From contig CALLOB010000063.1 in NCBI GenBank assembly GCA_938005315.1, positions 1 through 60,994 of the forward strand: 60,994 nt of DNA. Reading direction: 5' to 3'. The notes beneath the pieces were generated by a model, which did no database searches, had not been told where the DNA came from, and worked only from the letters and a program-made list of their open reading frames with translations. The translations under genes were made by a program, and so were the position numbers. Shown here piece after piece: positions 16,338-25,852 of this stretch (position 1 is the stretch's first letter; each line of letters begins with the position of its first letter). This DNA comes from an uncultured Phycisphaerae bacterium (GTDB taxonomy: Bacteria > Planctomycetota > Phycisphaerae > UBA1845 > PWPN01).

Positions 16338-16996
16338 AATCCACCGCCGCCAGGCAGGCCTGAGCAGGTCGCACGGGCTGACAGGGCCGGCTGAGGCTTA
16401 TAGACAGGTTGACTGAGGCTTCAGAAAGGCGGTTGCAGGGTTTCCAGAGGACGCGGCGGATGGCCGCCTGAGGCCCCAAAACCGGCTTGGCTCTATGGGC
16501 CTCCGGAGGTCCGGTGCACTCAGAGGGGTTGCGGGTGGCTGTATTTTGCAGAGGCAGGCATGCCCCTACGTTCTCGGCGGCTTGGGCGTCGGGCTCCGGT
16601 CGGCCAGGCCGCACCGCCGAACCTGGGAGGGTACCGGAGGGACCGGTCGGAGCGGCTGGGACAGGGCGGACCGGGTTGTGACTGCTCGACGAGACCGCAT
16701 GATCCGCGAGTTATCCACCGATGGCTCCCAACGGTTGGTGGCGCATGGCGGCGAAGAACACCGAGCGTCGGGCTTATCGTAAGGCAGCCATTGGATGGGC
16801 GATCATGGTGTTGTGTAACTCTATTTTTTGGATGAACTTAAGACGCGCATTAGGAATGTGATAGTAATGTTTGGTTGATTTAGGGAGAATACTCCCAAGC
16901 CAAGAAAAGGCGGTTTATCGTCGCTCGGATCAGGCTTTTCAACACGTTGTCCACGGGTTGAAGGGCGTCTGGCCGGGGGCATACGCTGGAGATGAC
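16338..16996. other. Intergenic with AT-rich core and two DnaA-box-like words
   Basis: About 660 bases between lepB and lptB without a convincing gene. TTATCCACC (16711-16719) and TTGTCCAC (16947-16954) resemble the DnaA box and flank an AT-rich stretch (about 16810-16910). Short Gly/Arg-rich frames here lack start signals. It may also hold the lptB promoter. Confidence 0.4.
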
Positions 16997-17767
16997 ATGC
17001 CGGCCGCAGGCGCGCTTCTCGAAACGATCAATCTGGTCAAGAGATACGGTAACCGGACGGTGGTAGATCGGGTCAGCTACCAGGTGCGGCACGGGGAAAT
17101 CGTCGGCCTGCTGGGCCGCAATGGGGCCGGCAAGACGACCAGCTTCCGGATCACGATCGGCATGATTACGCCCAACGGAGGGCAGGTGATATTCAACGGC
17201 GAGGATATCACGCCGTTGCCCATGTACAAGCGGGCCCAGCGGGGGTTGGGCTATCTCTCGCAGGAGCCCAGTGTTTTCCAGCGGTTGACCGTCCGGCAGA
17301 ACCTGCTGGCGATCCTGGAATCCATGCGGCTGGGGCGAAGAGAGCGCAAAGCTCGCGCGGACAGTCTTTTAGAGCAGTTTGGCCTGAAGCACCTGGCCCG
17401 TCAGCTGGCTCGGGACCTTTCTGGAGGCGAGCGGCGGCGGCTGGAGATTGCCCGTTCTTTGATCACGGAGCCGCAGCTGATTTTGCTGGATGAACCTTTC
17501 AGCGGTGTCGACCCGATTGCCGTGGAGGGGCTCCAGGCGGAAATCCGCCGATTGCGGGAGCAGCACGGCATTGCGATCCTTCTGACGGACCACAATGTCC
17601 GGGAAACGCTGTCGGTCACGGACCGCAGTTACATCATTCATGAGGGGCAGGTGCTGGCGGAGGGAGCGCCGCGCGACCTGATCAACGATCCGAACGTGCG
17701 GCGGATCTATCTGGGCAGCACATTCCGGGGCGACGAGTTCGACGAGCCGGCAGCTGTACGGGCCTGA
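16997..17767 (+). CDS. lptB: LPS export ABC transporter ATPase LptB
   Basis: The cytoplasmic ATPase that powers LPS extraction from the inner membrane with LptF/LptG. The 256-residue protein has Walker A GRNGAGKTT (40-48), the Q-loop in LSQEPSVFQRLTV typical of LptB, the signature LSGGERRR near 144, Walker B LILLDEPFSGVDP near 163 and the switch His in LLTDHNVRET. ATG 16997 follows GGAGA; a longer frame upstream adds 42 residues absent from the family. It is alone here: lptA, lptC and lptFG are not in the window. It ends in a GGGGG/CCCCC hairpin near 17785. Together with waaF and hld genes it argues for LPS in this organism. Confidence 0.93.
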   Translation: MPAAGALLETINLVKRYGNRTVVDRVSYQVRHGEIVGLLGRNGAGKTTSFRITIGMITPNGGQVIFNGEDITPLPMYKRAQRGLGYLSQEPSVFQRLTVRQNLLAILESMRLGRRERKARADSLLEQFGLKHLARQLARDLSGGERRRLEIARSLITEPQLILLDEPFSGVDPIAVEGLQAEIRRLREQHGIAILLTDHNVRETLSVTDRSYIIHEGQVLAEGAPRDLINDPNVRRIYLGSTFRGDEFDEPAAVRA

Positions 17768-17840
17768 AAGCCTGGTTGCCTGGGGGTGGAACCCCCCGGT
17801 CGCCCGGTCCTGGGAGGCGGCGGCGCCGGCGGTCGAAGCG

Positions 17841-18383
17841 TCAGAAGCGTGCGTCGTCCTTAGGTTTCATGGACACCACCACGTCGATTTCCCGACCGAT
17901 GGCGGCCAGCTCGTCCTGAAGGCGGCCACTGTCCACAAACCGCGGGATCTCCACTTCGATCATCATGACATACAGCGGGGTCTGGTGGTGGATGATCTCG
18001 GTGTGGAGATTGGTGATATTGACGCTGCGGTCGGCCAGATGCCGGGCCAGACGGTAGACGATGCCCTTGCGATCGGCCCCGTACACATGGATGAGGTGCT
18101 TGGGGTGTTCGGTCCGCACCTCGGCGGCCTCCTCGGGCCGCAGGTCCTGGGCATAGGCCCGCAGGCCCATGTCGCGGACCACCCCGGCCAGTCGCTGTTC
18201 GAGCTGAGCGCCCACCATGCCTTCGGGCATGCGGATCATGAGCATGCAGGCAAAGTCGGGGCCCAGGCGGGCCATCTGCGAGTCCTCGATATTGCAGTCG
18301 CTTTCCAGAAGCACGCCGGCCAGGGCCGCCACGATGCCGGGGCGGTCATGTCCGCTGGCCGTGAGCAGGGCATAGTTGGGCAT
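17841..18383 (-). CDS. Two-ACT-domain regulatory protein, GcvR-like
   Basis: A 180-residue protein with two ACT domains. The first (about 1-85) has ALLTASGHDRPGIVAALAGVL and CNIEDSQMARLG; the second (about 95-175) has IHVYGADRKGIVYRLARHLADR, SVNITNLHTE and PLYVMMIEVEIP. The pattern D-(R)-(P/K)-G-I-V marks the amino-acid-binding turn. E. coli GcvR, which restrains the glycine-cleavage activator GcvA by direct contact, has the same layout; many homologues have other or unknown targets. It converges on lptB with a 73-base gap. No gcv gene is nearby, so the target stays open. ATG 18383 gives the natural family start. Confidence 0.85.
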   Translation of the reverse strand: MPNYALLTASGHDRPGIVAALAGVLLESDCNIEDSQMARLGPDFACMLMIRMPEGMVGAQLEQRLAGVVRDMGLRAYAQDLRPEEAAEVRTEHPKHLIHVYGADRKGIVYRLARHLADRSVNITNLHTEIIHHQTPLYVMMIEVEIPRFVDSGRLQDELAAIGREIDVVVSMKPKDDARF

Positions 18384-18789
18384 ATCGGCAACCTCCAAGG
18401 GCGGCGCGTCGGGGGTCTGGCGCGGATCTGCGACGCCATGCGGCCCGTGACGCTCCGATAACGTTGCAGGGGCCAGTGTAAGAAGCGGTCGGGAGCAATG
18501 CAACGCGGCAAGCGGCGTACGGGATCCTCCGGCCGGCCGGGGCGGGGCGTTTTTCGCGGACCGGTGGGGTGTCGGTTTCCGCTCCGGCGGAGGTGCTGGC
18601 CGGGAAAATGGCCGGATTCGGGGAAATCGGACCCTGGCATCGAGGTCGCCGCTTGACCTCTAAGTCCTTGGGGCGCAAGGCCGGGCCGGGCAAATCGAAT
18701 TTTCCGCAGAATCTTTTTTGGCGCGCGTTTTTTATATCTTACCGTTGGTCCGAACCTGACTCTTCGCCGGACAACATAGGGGACCTAGC

Positions 18790-20190
18790 ATGGCACTCTC
18801 AGTCGGTATGAACTCTCTGTCCTACCGGATTCTCAGTTCGCTCTCCAAGGTGCAGAGCGCCAACGACCGCACCATGGAGAGGCTGGCCACCGGGCAGCGC
18901 ATCAACCGGGCCTCCGATGACCCCAGCGGCATGGTGGCCGTGAACGCGTTGAGCGGGCAGCTGGCCCGGATCAACGCCGCGGTGGAAGGCAATCAGCGGT
19001 CCAAGAGCCTGCTGAACGTGGCCGACGACACCCTCGGCGAGATCAGTATGCTGACCGCCGAGATCGAGCGTCTGGCCTCGCTGGGCACGGGCTCGGGCAT
19101 CTCCGCGTCCGAGAAGGCCGCCTACCAGGCGCAGATCGACAACACCATCGATCAGATCGACCGGCTGCTCTCGCAGGCGGAGTTCAACGGGACGAAGATC
19201 TTCACCGGGGAGAACGTCATCCAGGCTTATACGAACAGCGCCCCGGCGATCAAGGACATCAAGGTGTACTCGCGGAACCCGAACGTCACCGGCAACCTGA
19301 CGCTGAACGTCAACGTGACCGCCGTGGCGACGCGCGGAACGTCGGGCAACACCTTCAGTGCCGTCACGATGTCGACGGCCAGCACGCTGCAGATCACCGG
19401 CAAGTATGGCAGCGCCACGATCACGCTGCTGAGCAGCTACGGCAGCGCCAACATCCTGTCGGCCATCCGCGGGGTGAGAGGCATGACCGGCGTGAGCGCG
19501 AACGTGACCGGCGGCCGGGTGCAGTTCATGACCACCGACACCGGTTCGGACGCCTTCGTGACCGTCAGCGTGCTGAACGGGTCGCAGAAGGTGACACAAG
19601 CCGGCAACGTGGCGAAGACCTCGGGAACCGACGCGACGGTCCGGGTGAACGGTGAGACGGCCAATGCTCAGGGTAACGAGGTGTACTACACCGGCAACGG
19701 CGTCAGCCTGAGCTTCACGTTCGCCGGCACGACGACCGGTACCCGGACGATCACGATCACCGGAGGCGGCGCGACGTTCCAGCTCGGGACGGACACCTAT
19801 TCGCGGGCGACGGTGGGCATGGGCGGCCTGAATAGCGCGGAGCTGGGGCGGTCGGGGCTGGGCTACCTGCGCGACATGAAGAGCGGCGGAACCCACTCGC
19901 TGAACGCCAGCGGCACGAACGCGGTGGCCATCGCCCGCCAGGCCGGCAAGCAGGTGGCCATGCAAGCGGCCCGCATCGGCAGCTTCAACAAGTACCAGGT
20001 CGGCACGAGCCTGTCCTCGCTGCAGGCCCAGCAGGCCGAGATGACCAACGCCGTGGACGCCATCCAGAAGACGGATTATGCGTTCGAGACGGCGGAAATG
20101 GAGCGGCAGAACATCCTGCTGAACGCCGGGGTGGCGCTGCTCAGCGCCGCCAACGCACGCCAGGCTTCGGTGTTGTCACTGCTTCGCTGA
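18790..20190 (+). CDS. Flagellin
   Basis: Filament subunit exported through the flagellar type III apparatus. The 466-residue protein has the conserved N-terminal D0/D1 helices (NSLSYRILSSLSKVQ, MERLATGQRINRASDDPSGM, residues 1-145), a variable Thr/Ser/Gly-rich beta domain (about 150-375), and the C-terminal D1/D0 coiled coil ending in NAVDAIQKTDYAFETAEMER and QASVLSLLR. There is no signal peptide, as expected. AGGGGA precedes ATG 18790 and a T-rich patch lies at 18715-18740. No chaperone, cap or hook genes are adjacent, so it is an isolated flagellin gene. Three GC-rich hairpins follow. Confidence 0.93.
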   Translation: MALSVGMNSLSYRILSSLSKVQSANDRTMERLATGQRINRASDDPSGMVAVNALSGQLARINAAVEGNQRSKSLLNVADDTLGEISMLTAEIERLASLGTGSGISASEKAAYQAQIDNTIDQIDRLLSQAEFNGTKIFTGENVIQAYTNSAPAIKDIKVYSRNPNVTGNLTLNVNVTAVATRGTSGNTFSAVTMSTASTLQITGKYGSATITLLSSYGSANILSAIRGVRGMTGVSANVTGGRVQFMTTDTGSDAFVTVSVLNGSQKVTQAGNVAKTSGTDATVRVNGETANAQGNEVYYTGNGVSLSFTFAGTTTGTRTITITGGGATFQLGTDTYSRATVGMGGLNSAELGRSGLGYLRDMKSGGTHSLNASGTNAVAIARQAGKQVAMQAARIGSFNKYQVGTSLSSLQAQQAEMTNAVDAIQKTDYAFETAEMERQNILLNAGVALLSAANARQASVLSLLR

Positions 20191-20197
20191 AGGCACA

Positions 20198-20441
20198 TCG
20201 ACCCGGCCGGCGGGTGAAATGAGCCCGCCGGCCGGTCGAACTCGAGACGCACGGACACGGTCCGCCGGACCTGTCATGCGTCCGGTGCCTTCCGGAGGGA
20301 ACCCAAAAGCAGGACCGCCGCCGGTGAGGGGAAAACCGGCGGCTCGCGCGGGCCGCAAGTCGGGGGGGCGGCCCGCGGCCGACAGATGGGGAGAGAGCCA
20401 TGACGAGGGGCCGGGCGGCCGGGGAAACCGCCCGGCTTCTT
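20198..20441 (+). terminator. Three successive GC-rich hairpins after flagellin, the last terminator-like
   Basis: Hairpin 1 pairs 20198-20214 with 20224-20239 (one bulge). Hairpin 2 pairs GCCGCCGGT (20317-20325) with ACCGGCGGC (20335-20343). Hairpin 3 pairs GCCGGGCGG (20410-20418) with CCGCCCGGC (20428-20436) and is followed by TTCTT. The third is the best terminator candidate; the first two may protect the 3' end. Confidence 0.5.
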
Positions 20442-20527
20442 CGCATTGATGCCGTCCGTCGACCGGTCGGATGAGGGCTCGGCGGGTCCGGACGCCGGCC
20501 TGAGCGTCCGGGGCGGCTGCGGCCGGG

Positions 20528-21253
20528 TCAGCCGGCACGCGTGTCGATCACCGCCAGGCGGCCCAGGATCTCGTCGAGCATTCGGGCCTTGCGGTGCACG
20601 AACAGCACCGTGGGCAGCCGGTGCTCGGTCTTGCTGTCGCCGAAGTAGAACACCAGGGTTCCGCTGCCCATCAGGGCGTATTCCACGACGTCCTCGATGA
20701 CCAGCTTGAAGCGGGCCTGGGCGGTGGGGTGACGCTCCTGCTCGTGCATGAAGCCCTTGTGGATGATGATCTCGTTGTGTTCGATCTTCCAGAAGTTGAA
20801 ACGGGTGATGACCCAGGCGATCAGCAGGTTGAACAGCAGCACCAGGGCGAACATGAAGTAGAACGCCGAGTTGGCGAAGACCCTCACGCCGAAGATCCCG
20901 GCCAGCGACCGCCAGACCGCCCACTGCCGCTGCTCCAGCAGGAAAAGCACCAGCACGACCGAGACGATCAGCAGGGCCACGATGATGAAGCCCCGCAGGT
21001 TGAGGTCGTACAGCAGCATGGTCAGGTTGACGGCCAGCATCAGCAGGAAGGCCAGGCCCGCGTAATGAATCGGGCTGAACTCGGCAGGCGCCGCGCGGTC
21101 GCCCCACACGGCCATGACCACGCCGCAGATCAGAGACAGCGCCAGGGTGGGCACCATCATGACGATCTTGGGCCAGGAGCGGATGATGATCACGGACGGG
21201 ATGCGGGTGCCGCTCGGGCCGGTCTGTGGAGCGGGGCTGTCGGCGGCGCACAT
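20528..21253 (-). CDS. Membrane protein with four predicted helices and a C-terminal PH-like domain
   Basis: A 241-residue protein. After a polar N-terminus there are four hydrophobic segments at about 30-48 (VMMVPTLALSLICGVVMAV), 63-80, 88-106 and 127-150 (FYFMFALVLLFNLLIAWVI). The soluble C-terminal part (about 155-241) begins FNFWKIEHNEIIIHKGF, runs through repeated beta strands (TLVFYFGDSKT, LPTVLFVHRK) and ends in an amphipathic helix, the order expected of a bacterial PH-like domain. It converges on flagellin and is divergent from pyrH. I do not recognise a named family. Confidence 0.65.
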   Translation of the reverse strand: MCAADSPAPQTGPSGTRIPSVIIIRSWPKIVMMVPTLALSLICGVVMAVWGDRAAPAEFSPIHYAGLAFLLMLAVNLTMLLYDLNLRGFIIVALLIVSVVLVLFLLEQRQWAVWRSLAGIFGVRVFANSAFYFMFALVLLFNLLIAWVITRFNFWKIEHNEIIIHKGFMHEQERHPTAQARFKLVIEDVVEYALMGSGTLVFYFGDSKTEHRLPTVLFVHRKARMLDEILGRLAVIDTRAG

Positions 21254-21402
21254 GCGCGGTTTCTCCCGGCGGCTCGCACCGGCGCGGCGGCGGAGCCGGA
21301 CCTCCCGGCGGGCCGCCGATCGGAACTGAGCCGGCTTGAGCGGAGTTTGACTCGCTCTGCAGATCCCGTCAAGCCGAGAGCCGGGGCGTTGCCGGGTCGC
21401 CG

Positions 21403-21432
21403 TTCGACTTTTGGGAACGACTGGCGTAAATT
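21403..21432 (+). promoter_or_regulatory. Candidate pyrH promoter
   Basis: TTCGAC (21403-21408) and TAAATT (21427-21432) are separated by 18 bases and lie about 80 bases before the pyrH start, in the gap from the divergent membrane-protein gene. Confidence 0.4.
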
Positions 21433-21512
21433 GTGCCTCCGCCGGGCGGCGCGGGCCCGATGATTCAGGTGCCCGCGGCCCAACCGGAGCTGCCGCTCAG
21501 GAGCGCTGCATC

Positions 21513-22256
21513 GTGGTCAGGACCAGCAAGCACAAGGAAGCCCGGCCGAAATACCGGCGCGTTCAGCTGAAGCTCAGCGGCGAGGGGCTGGCCGGGGCCG
21601 ACGGCGCCGGCATCTGTCCTGAAGCTCTGGCCATGGTGGCCGGCGAGATCCGGTCGGTGCATGCCCTGGGCGTGCAGCTGGGGGTCACGATCGGCGGCGG
21701 CAACCTCCTGCGCGGGGCGGTGTTCGCCCGCCGGTCGCAGATCCCCGAGGCCACGGCCCATTACATGGGCATGCTGGCCACGGTGATGAACGCGATGGCC
21801 CTGCAGGAGGCCCTGGAGAGCTTCGGCGTGCCCACCCGGGTGATGTCGGCGCTGCAGGTCTCCTCGATCTGCGAAACCTTCGTCCGCCACCGCTGCCTGC
21901 GGTACTTCGAGAAGGGCTACGTCGTGGTCATGGCCGGCGGCACCGGCCGGCCGTTCGTGACCACCGACACGGCCGCGGCGCTGTCGGCCGTGGAGGTGGG
22001 GGCCGACGCCCTGCTCAAGGCCACGCAGGTGGACGGGGTGTTCAGCGCCGACCCGAAAAAAGACCCCAAGGCGGTGCTCTACCGCGCGCTGACGCACGAT
22101 CAGGTCATCAATCAGCGGCTCAAGGTCATGGACCTCAGCGCCGTGGATCTCTGCCAGGCGGCGCGCATGCCCATCGTGGTCTTCAACCTGCACAAGCGCG
22201 GCAACATCCGCCGGGTGGTGACCGGTGCGACGGTGGGCACGGTTGTCCGGCCGTAA
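21513..22256 (+). CDS. pyrH: Uridylate kinase PyrH
   Basis: Phosphorylates UMP to UDP with ATP in the cytosol; the hexameric bacterial enzyme is allosterically controlled. The 247-residue protein has KLSGEGLAG near residue 17, the nucleotide loop GGGNLLRG near 60, AGGTGRPFVTTDTAAALSA near 147 and KATQVDGVFSADPKKDP, all typical. GTG 21513 is chosen because AGGAG lies 9-10 bases upstream and the length fits the usual 235-245. In many bacteria pyrH sits between tsf and frr, but here it stands alone and converges on the GH36-like gene with a 41-base gap. Confidence 0.95.
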   Translation: MVRTSKHKEARPKYRRVQLKLSGEGLAGADGAGICPEALAMVAGEIRSVHALGVQLGVTIGGGNLLRGAVFARRSQIPEATAHYMGMLATVMNAMALQEALESFGVPTRVMSALQVSSICETFVRHRCLRYFEKGYVVVMAGGTGRPFVTTDTAAALSAVEVGADALLKATQVDGVFSADPKKDPKAVLYRALTHDQVINQRLKVMDLSAVDLCQAARMPIVVFNLHKRGNIRRVVTGATVGTVVRP

Positions 22257-22297
22257 GCCCGCCGGTCCCGTGACCGGCCGCCCGCGCGGCATCCGGA

Positions 22298-25200
22298 TCA
22301 TTCCTCCAGCCACGCCTGGACGATGTCCGCATGGTCGCCCGTGTAGTTGTCACCGCCGTCGGTGACGACGATGGCCAGTTCCACGGCTCCGGCCAGCGGC
22401 ACGTGGAACTCCGCCGGCGGATCATCCCGTCTCAGCAGGTCGCTCCGCCAGCGGGTCTGGCCGTCCACGGCGATCTCCACGGTGATCGAGCCGTGGGGCA
22501 TGGCGTCCAGGCCGGCCAGGCCGTGAAACGCCCGGTAGCGCCCGTCCAGCCGGTAGACGATTGTGGCGGGAGCGTGCGTGCCGATGCCGCGCGGAAAGCG
22601 CCGCGAGCCGATTCTGAGAGGGTTTCCGGTCACGCTGCGGTTTTTCTGAAGCTCACCCCACCCCTGAGCCACTGAAACGGGCTCGAGCCGGTCGAGGTAG
22701 ATGCCGGCGATCCGTTCGATCTTCGGCTCCTCGCGGACCTCGGGCGTTTCCGGACCCAGCAGCCTGAGGACCGGCAGGGCCTCCACGGACGCCCGTGTCA
22801 GCCCCGGCGGCGGCAGAGGAAACGCACGTCCGGCGCCGGTCAGCTCGACGGAAGCACCCGCAGGCATGCCCACCGGCCGCATCAGCCAGGCTGATCCCAT
22901 AAGGCTTTCGTCGCGGGTCGTGCGGATGACCGCATTCACATCCCACGGCCCCTGCGGCAGCGGCAGGACATACCACTTCCACTCCCTGGTGGTGAGCCAG
23001 GGAACGGGTGCCTCCCAGCTGGCCTGCGAGTCGATCAGGCCAGCGGCGAGGGGCCGGCCGTTGACCTCGAAGAATGCCTCGATCGCCTCGAAGGCATGGT
23101 CGCCCTCGACCAGGAAATAGAGTTCCCAGCCCGGGACGGAGGATCGTCCACGGATGCGGTTCGACCAGCGCAGGCCGGGTTCCTGTCCGATCACCGTGTG
23201 ACGCTCGCCCAGCGGCTCCAGAGCGCTTTCGCCGGGAACGGTCACGGCACTGCTGCTCTCGACCCCCTCCAGCGCGACTTCCTCGGCGGCCGCTTCATGC
23301 GGCTCGGGATCTGTCGCCGGAGGAAGCCCGGTCGCGCGGCGGAGGTGGATGACGCGGGTTTCGTAGGGCCCGAGGGTCGCGTGCAGGCGGCCTCCCGGGG
23401 GGATGTCCGAGGCCATGCGCCGGATCACCGGATAGATCTGGACGGCCTGGAGCGGACCGGGGCTGCCTTGCAGGCCGACGGTGGTCTCGTCCAGCGACAG
23501 ATCGATCGATTGTCGTGCGATCCAAGGGTTCCGCAGGCACAGGATGCCCTCGCCGTCGTGCCAGTGAGCGTAGCCGTAGATCTCTCTGGGCATCGCGTTG
23601 AGGGCGGCGAACGGAGGCAAGCCGTTTTCCCGCCACGACTGCGGCCACAGCACCCGCGTCCGGGCCAGCAGAACTTCGTTGGACCGGGCCCAGGCCATCA
23701 GTGCCGCTAGAAAGCGGCATTGGTCCTCGTCGAGATAATGGGGGTTGAGGTAAAGGCTCAGGAACTGATGCCCGCGCAGCACTGCGACCACGGCATCGTT
23801 GTAGAGCGGGTCGGCCGACTGGTGGATGATGCCCAGCACCTCCTGGGCGCAGATCGGCACGGGCGTGACCGAACCGTGCAGGTTGTAGAAGTCGCGGGAT
23901 GTCGTGTAGCTCTCGCGGTAAACCGGCGCGGGGATGACGCCGCGCGGGGCGTCGTCGCCGTAAGGCCCGATGACCGAGTCGGCATACCGCAGCCACCATG
24001 GGCTGGCCTCATAGCCGAAGCAGGTAGGCTCGATCCAGATGCGGGGATTCTCCCGGCGCACCGCCTGCATGATCTCGATGATGCCTTCGGCCTTGGCCTC
24101 GACGGAGAGCTCGCCGGGCAGGTGACCGTGGCCGCTGTCGGGGCAGCGGGGCGAGTAGCCGTCGAGCTTCATCTGGGCCAGGCCGTATTCCCGCGTGAGG
24201 TCGCGGATCGCCTCCAGTGCGGCCTTCTGGTACCGTGTGCCGGCGGCGATGCAGGGCAGGGCGGTCTTCTCGCCGCGCCAGGTGGGAACTTCATGGATCT
24301 CGTAGTTCTCGCGGCGGGCCCACTCGTTGTCGAAGGACGTCGGCGAGTAGAGGTTGCTGGGCGACCACCAGAGCCCCAGGCGGCTGCCCTGACGGGCGAG
24401 AGCGGCGTTGAGCGGGGCGAAGCCTTCCGGAAACCGCTCGCGGTTGATCCGCCAGACGGCCTGCGACGAGGACCAGCCCAGATCGACGGTGTAGGAGTCG
24501 ATTCGTGCTCCGAACGGCCTGCAGAGTTTGCGGTCGATCTCCTCGATCAGCCGAAGCATGTCGGCCTCCGAGCAGGGTGCCGGTGCGCTCCACCAGGAGT
24601 TGTAGTTGAAGTGCAGGCCGCGGTTGGGCCGCATCGCCTCGATATAGTTTTCGAAGGTCTGCCGCACACGGCCGGGTCGAGAGATGCCGACGACCGCGTC
24701 CCGGCTGCGCCACGAGAACGGGAGGTTCAGCACCTTTCCCGGCATATGCGAGACGATCACCTGCCCGTCACGGCAGAAGGCCCGGCCGGTGGGGAACTCC
24801 ATGCCGAAAAAGTACCGTTCGGTGAACAGCGGGTAGCTCTGCCAGCCGGCCTGGCTGTAGACGACCGGTTCGGGGAGAGGCTCATCCAGCAGGATCACCT
24901 CCTCGAGCGTCAGCGAGCGTCCTTCGTCACCCGCGGCCGTCGCCTCGACCCGGCAGTGCTTACGGACCAGATTCTGCCGGCGAGGTATCTCATAGACGGC
25001 GCACAGCTTCACCGCGGTCGAACCGATCCGTTGCCCGGGGTATTTCAGGACGATGCTGGTCTGGGCCGGGGTACGTTGCACGCTGAGGCTCTCCGGCGCC
25101 AGGTCGGCTCCCCCCAGCCGGCCCTCGGTGAACTTCAACCGCGGGGCGGTCGTTGCCAGGCGCAACTCGCCGCCGTCCCCGTGGATCAGCCGCAGGGCCC

Positions 25201-25342
25201 GGGCCGGCGTCTGCGGATCGTACGCCACCTGAAAGCTCTGATTGTCGATGATGCTGCCGCAACCGCCGGCCAGCAACAGGATCACCAGGCAGCCGACCGG
25301 TGGACGGCCCGCATCGCATCGCCTCAACGCTGGATTCCGCAT
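22298..25342 (-). CDS. Lipoprotein alpha-galactosidase-like glycoside hydrolase (GH36/melibiase type) with NPCBM-like C-terminus
   Basis: A 1014-residue protein. Lipobox LAGGC (Cys about 28) predicts lipid anchoring outside the cytoplasm. Residues about 35-230 form a beta-supersandwich; 240-560 match a melibiase (beta/alpha)8 barrel with GARIDSYTVDLGWSSS, RLGLWWSPSN and the likely nucleophile Asp in QMKLDGYSP, followed by WIEPTCFGYEASPWWLRYADS and GPYGDDAP. A C-terminal beta-rich part (about 580-660) precedes a long linker region, and the last 150 residues look like an NPCBM carbohydrate-binding module (GIGTHAPATIVYRLDGRYRA). Substrate is probably an alpha-galactoside or related alpha-glycoside. 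It is divergent from the carbohydrate genes at 25-35 kb. Confidence 0.82.
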   Translation of the reverse strand: MRNPALRRCDAGRPPVGCLVILLLAGGCGSIIDNQSFQVAYDPQTPARALRLIHGDGGELRLATTAPRLKFTEGRLGGADLAPESLSVQRTPAQTSIVLKYPGQRIGSTAVKLCAVYEIPRRQNLVRKHCRVEATAAGDEGRSLTLEEVILLDEPLPEPVVYSQAGWQSYPLFTERYFFGMEFPTGRAFCRDGQVIVSHMPGKVLNLPFSWRSRDAVVGISRPGRVRQTFENYIEAMRPNRGLHFNYNSWWSAPAPCSEADMLRLIEEIDRKLCRPFGARIDSYTVDLGWSSSQAVWRINRERFPEGFAPLNAALARQGSRLGLWWSPSNLYSPTSFDNEWARRENYEIHEVPTWRGEKTALPCIAAGTRYQKAALEAIRDLTREYGLAQMKLDGYSPRCPDSGHGHLPGELSVEAKAEGIIEIMQAVRRENPRIWIEPTCFGYEASPWWLRYADSVIGPYGDDAPRGVIPAPVYRESYTTSRDFYNLHGSVTPVPICAQEVLGIIHQSADPLYNDAVVAVLRGHQFLSLYLNPHYLDEDQCRFLAALMAWARSNEVLLARTRVLWPQSWRENGLPPFAALNAMPREIYGYAHWHDGEGILCLRNPWIARQSIDLSLDETTVGLQGSPGPLQAVQIYPVIRRMASDIPPGGRLHATLGPYETRVIHLRRATGLPPATDPEPHEAAAEEVALEGVESSSAVTVPGESALEPLGERHTVIGQEPGLRWSNRIRGRSSVPGWELYFLVEGDHAFEAIEAFFEVNGRPLAAGLIDSQASWEAPVPWLTTREWKWYVLPLPQGPWDVNAVIRTTRDESLMGSAWLMRPVGMPAGASVELTGAGRAFPLPPPGLTRASVEALPVLRLLGPETPEVREEPKIERIAGIYLDRLEPVSVAQGWGELQKNRSVTGNPLRIGSRRFPRGIGTHAPATIVYRLDGRYRAFHGLAGLDAMPHGSITVEIAVDGQTRWRSDLLRRDDPPAEFHVPLAGAVELAIVVTDGGDNYTGDHADIVQAWLEE

Positions 25343-25444
25343 GCCGGGGTTTCCTTACATCAAAGGTCCGGCCTTCCGTTGGCGGCCGCTGGCCGGGATG
25401 TTATCTTCCCTGCCTGGCTTCGACCAGCCGCCCGGAGGTTGAAC

Positions 25445-25852
25445 ATGTCCTGTCCGATCCGGATTACCATTGGTCAGGAGATTTACGCGGCCGAACTCAA
25501 TGATACCGGCACCGCGCGGCGACTGGCCCGGGCCCTGCCGGTCGAGGCGGCCGTCGCGAGGTGGGGCGGGGAGGCCTACTGCGTCATCGGCGTCGATGCC
25601 AATCCCGGCGATGCGACCCGGACGGTCATGGAGGCCGGGGAACTGGCGTTCTGGCCGGCGGGCAGGGCGTTCTGCATCTTTTGGGGACCGACGCCCGCCT
25701 CCGAGGGGTCCGAGCCGCGGGCGGCGAGTCCGGTGGTGCCGATCGGCCGGATCCTCGGCGGCCTGGAACGATTGAACCGGATCTGCCGGAGCGAGACGCT
25801 CCGCATCGAGCGTGTCGAGGAGGCTATCGTGCCGGGTGGCGGGAGTCCCTGA
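25445..25852 (+). CDS. Cyclophilin-like fold protein (TM1367-like)
   Basis: A 135-residue protein starting at ATG 25445 after GGAGG. It resembles the small cyclophilin-like proteins typified by Thermotoga TM1367: IRITIGQEIYAAELNDTGTARRLARALP at the start, the central RWGGEAYCVIGV and GELAFWPAGRAFCIFWGPTP, then ASPVVPIGRILGGLERL. These share the cyclophilin beta-barrel but lack the catalytic residues of prolyl isomerases, and their function is unknown. It is divergent from the GH36-like gene, and the Gfo/Idh/MocA gene follows 222 bases later. Confidence 0.75.
   Translation: MSCPIRITIGQEIYAAELNDTGTARRLARALPVEAAVARWGGEAYCVIGVDANPGDATRTVMEAGELAFWPAGRAFCIFWGPTPASEGSEPRAASPVVPIGRILGGLERLNRICRSETLRIERVEEAIVPGGGSP

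Noticed and set aside
18640-18760. Sigma-54 (-24/-12) promoter before flagellin
   Set aside because: TTGGCGCGCG has the GG element but no GC at the required 10-base distance; no sigma-28 consensus was found either.
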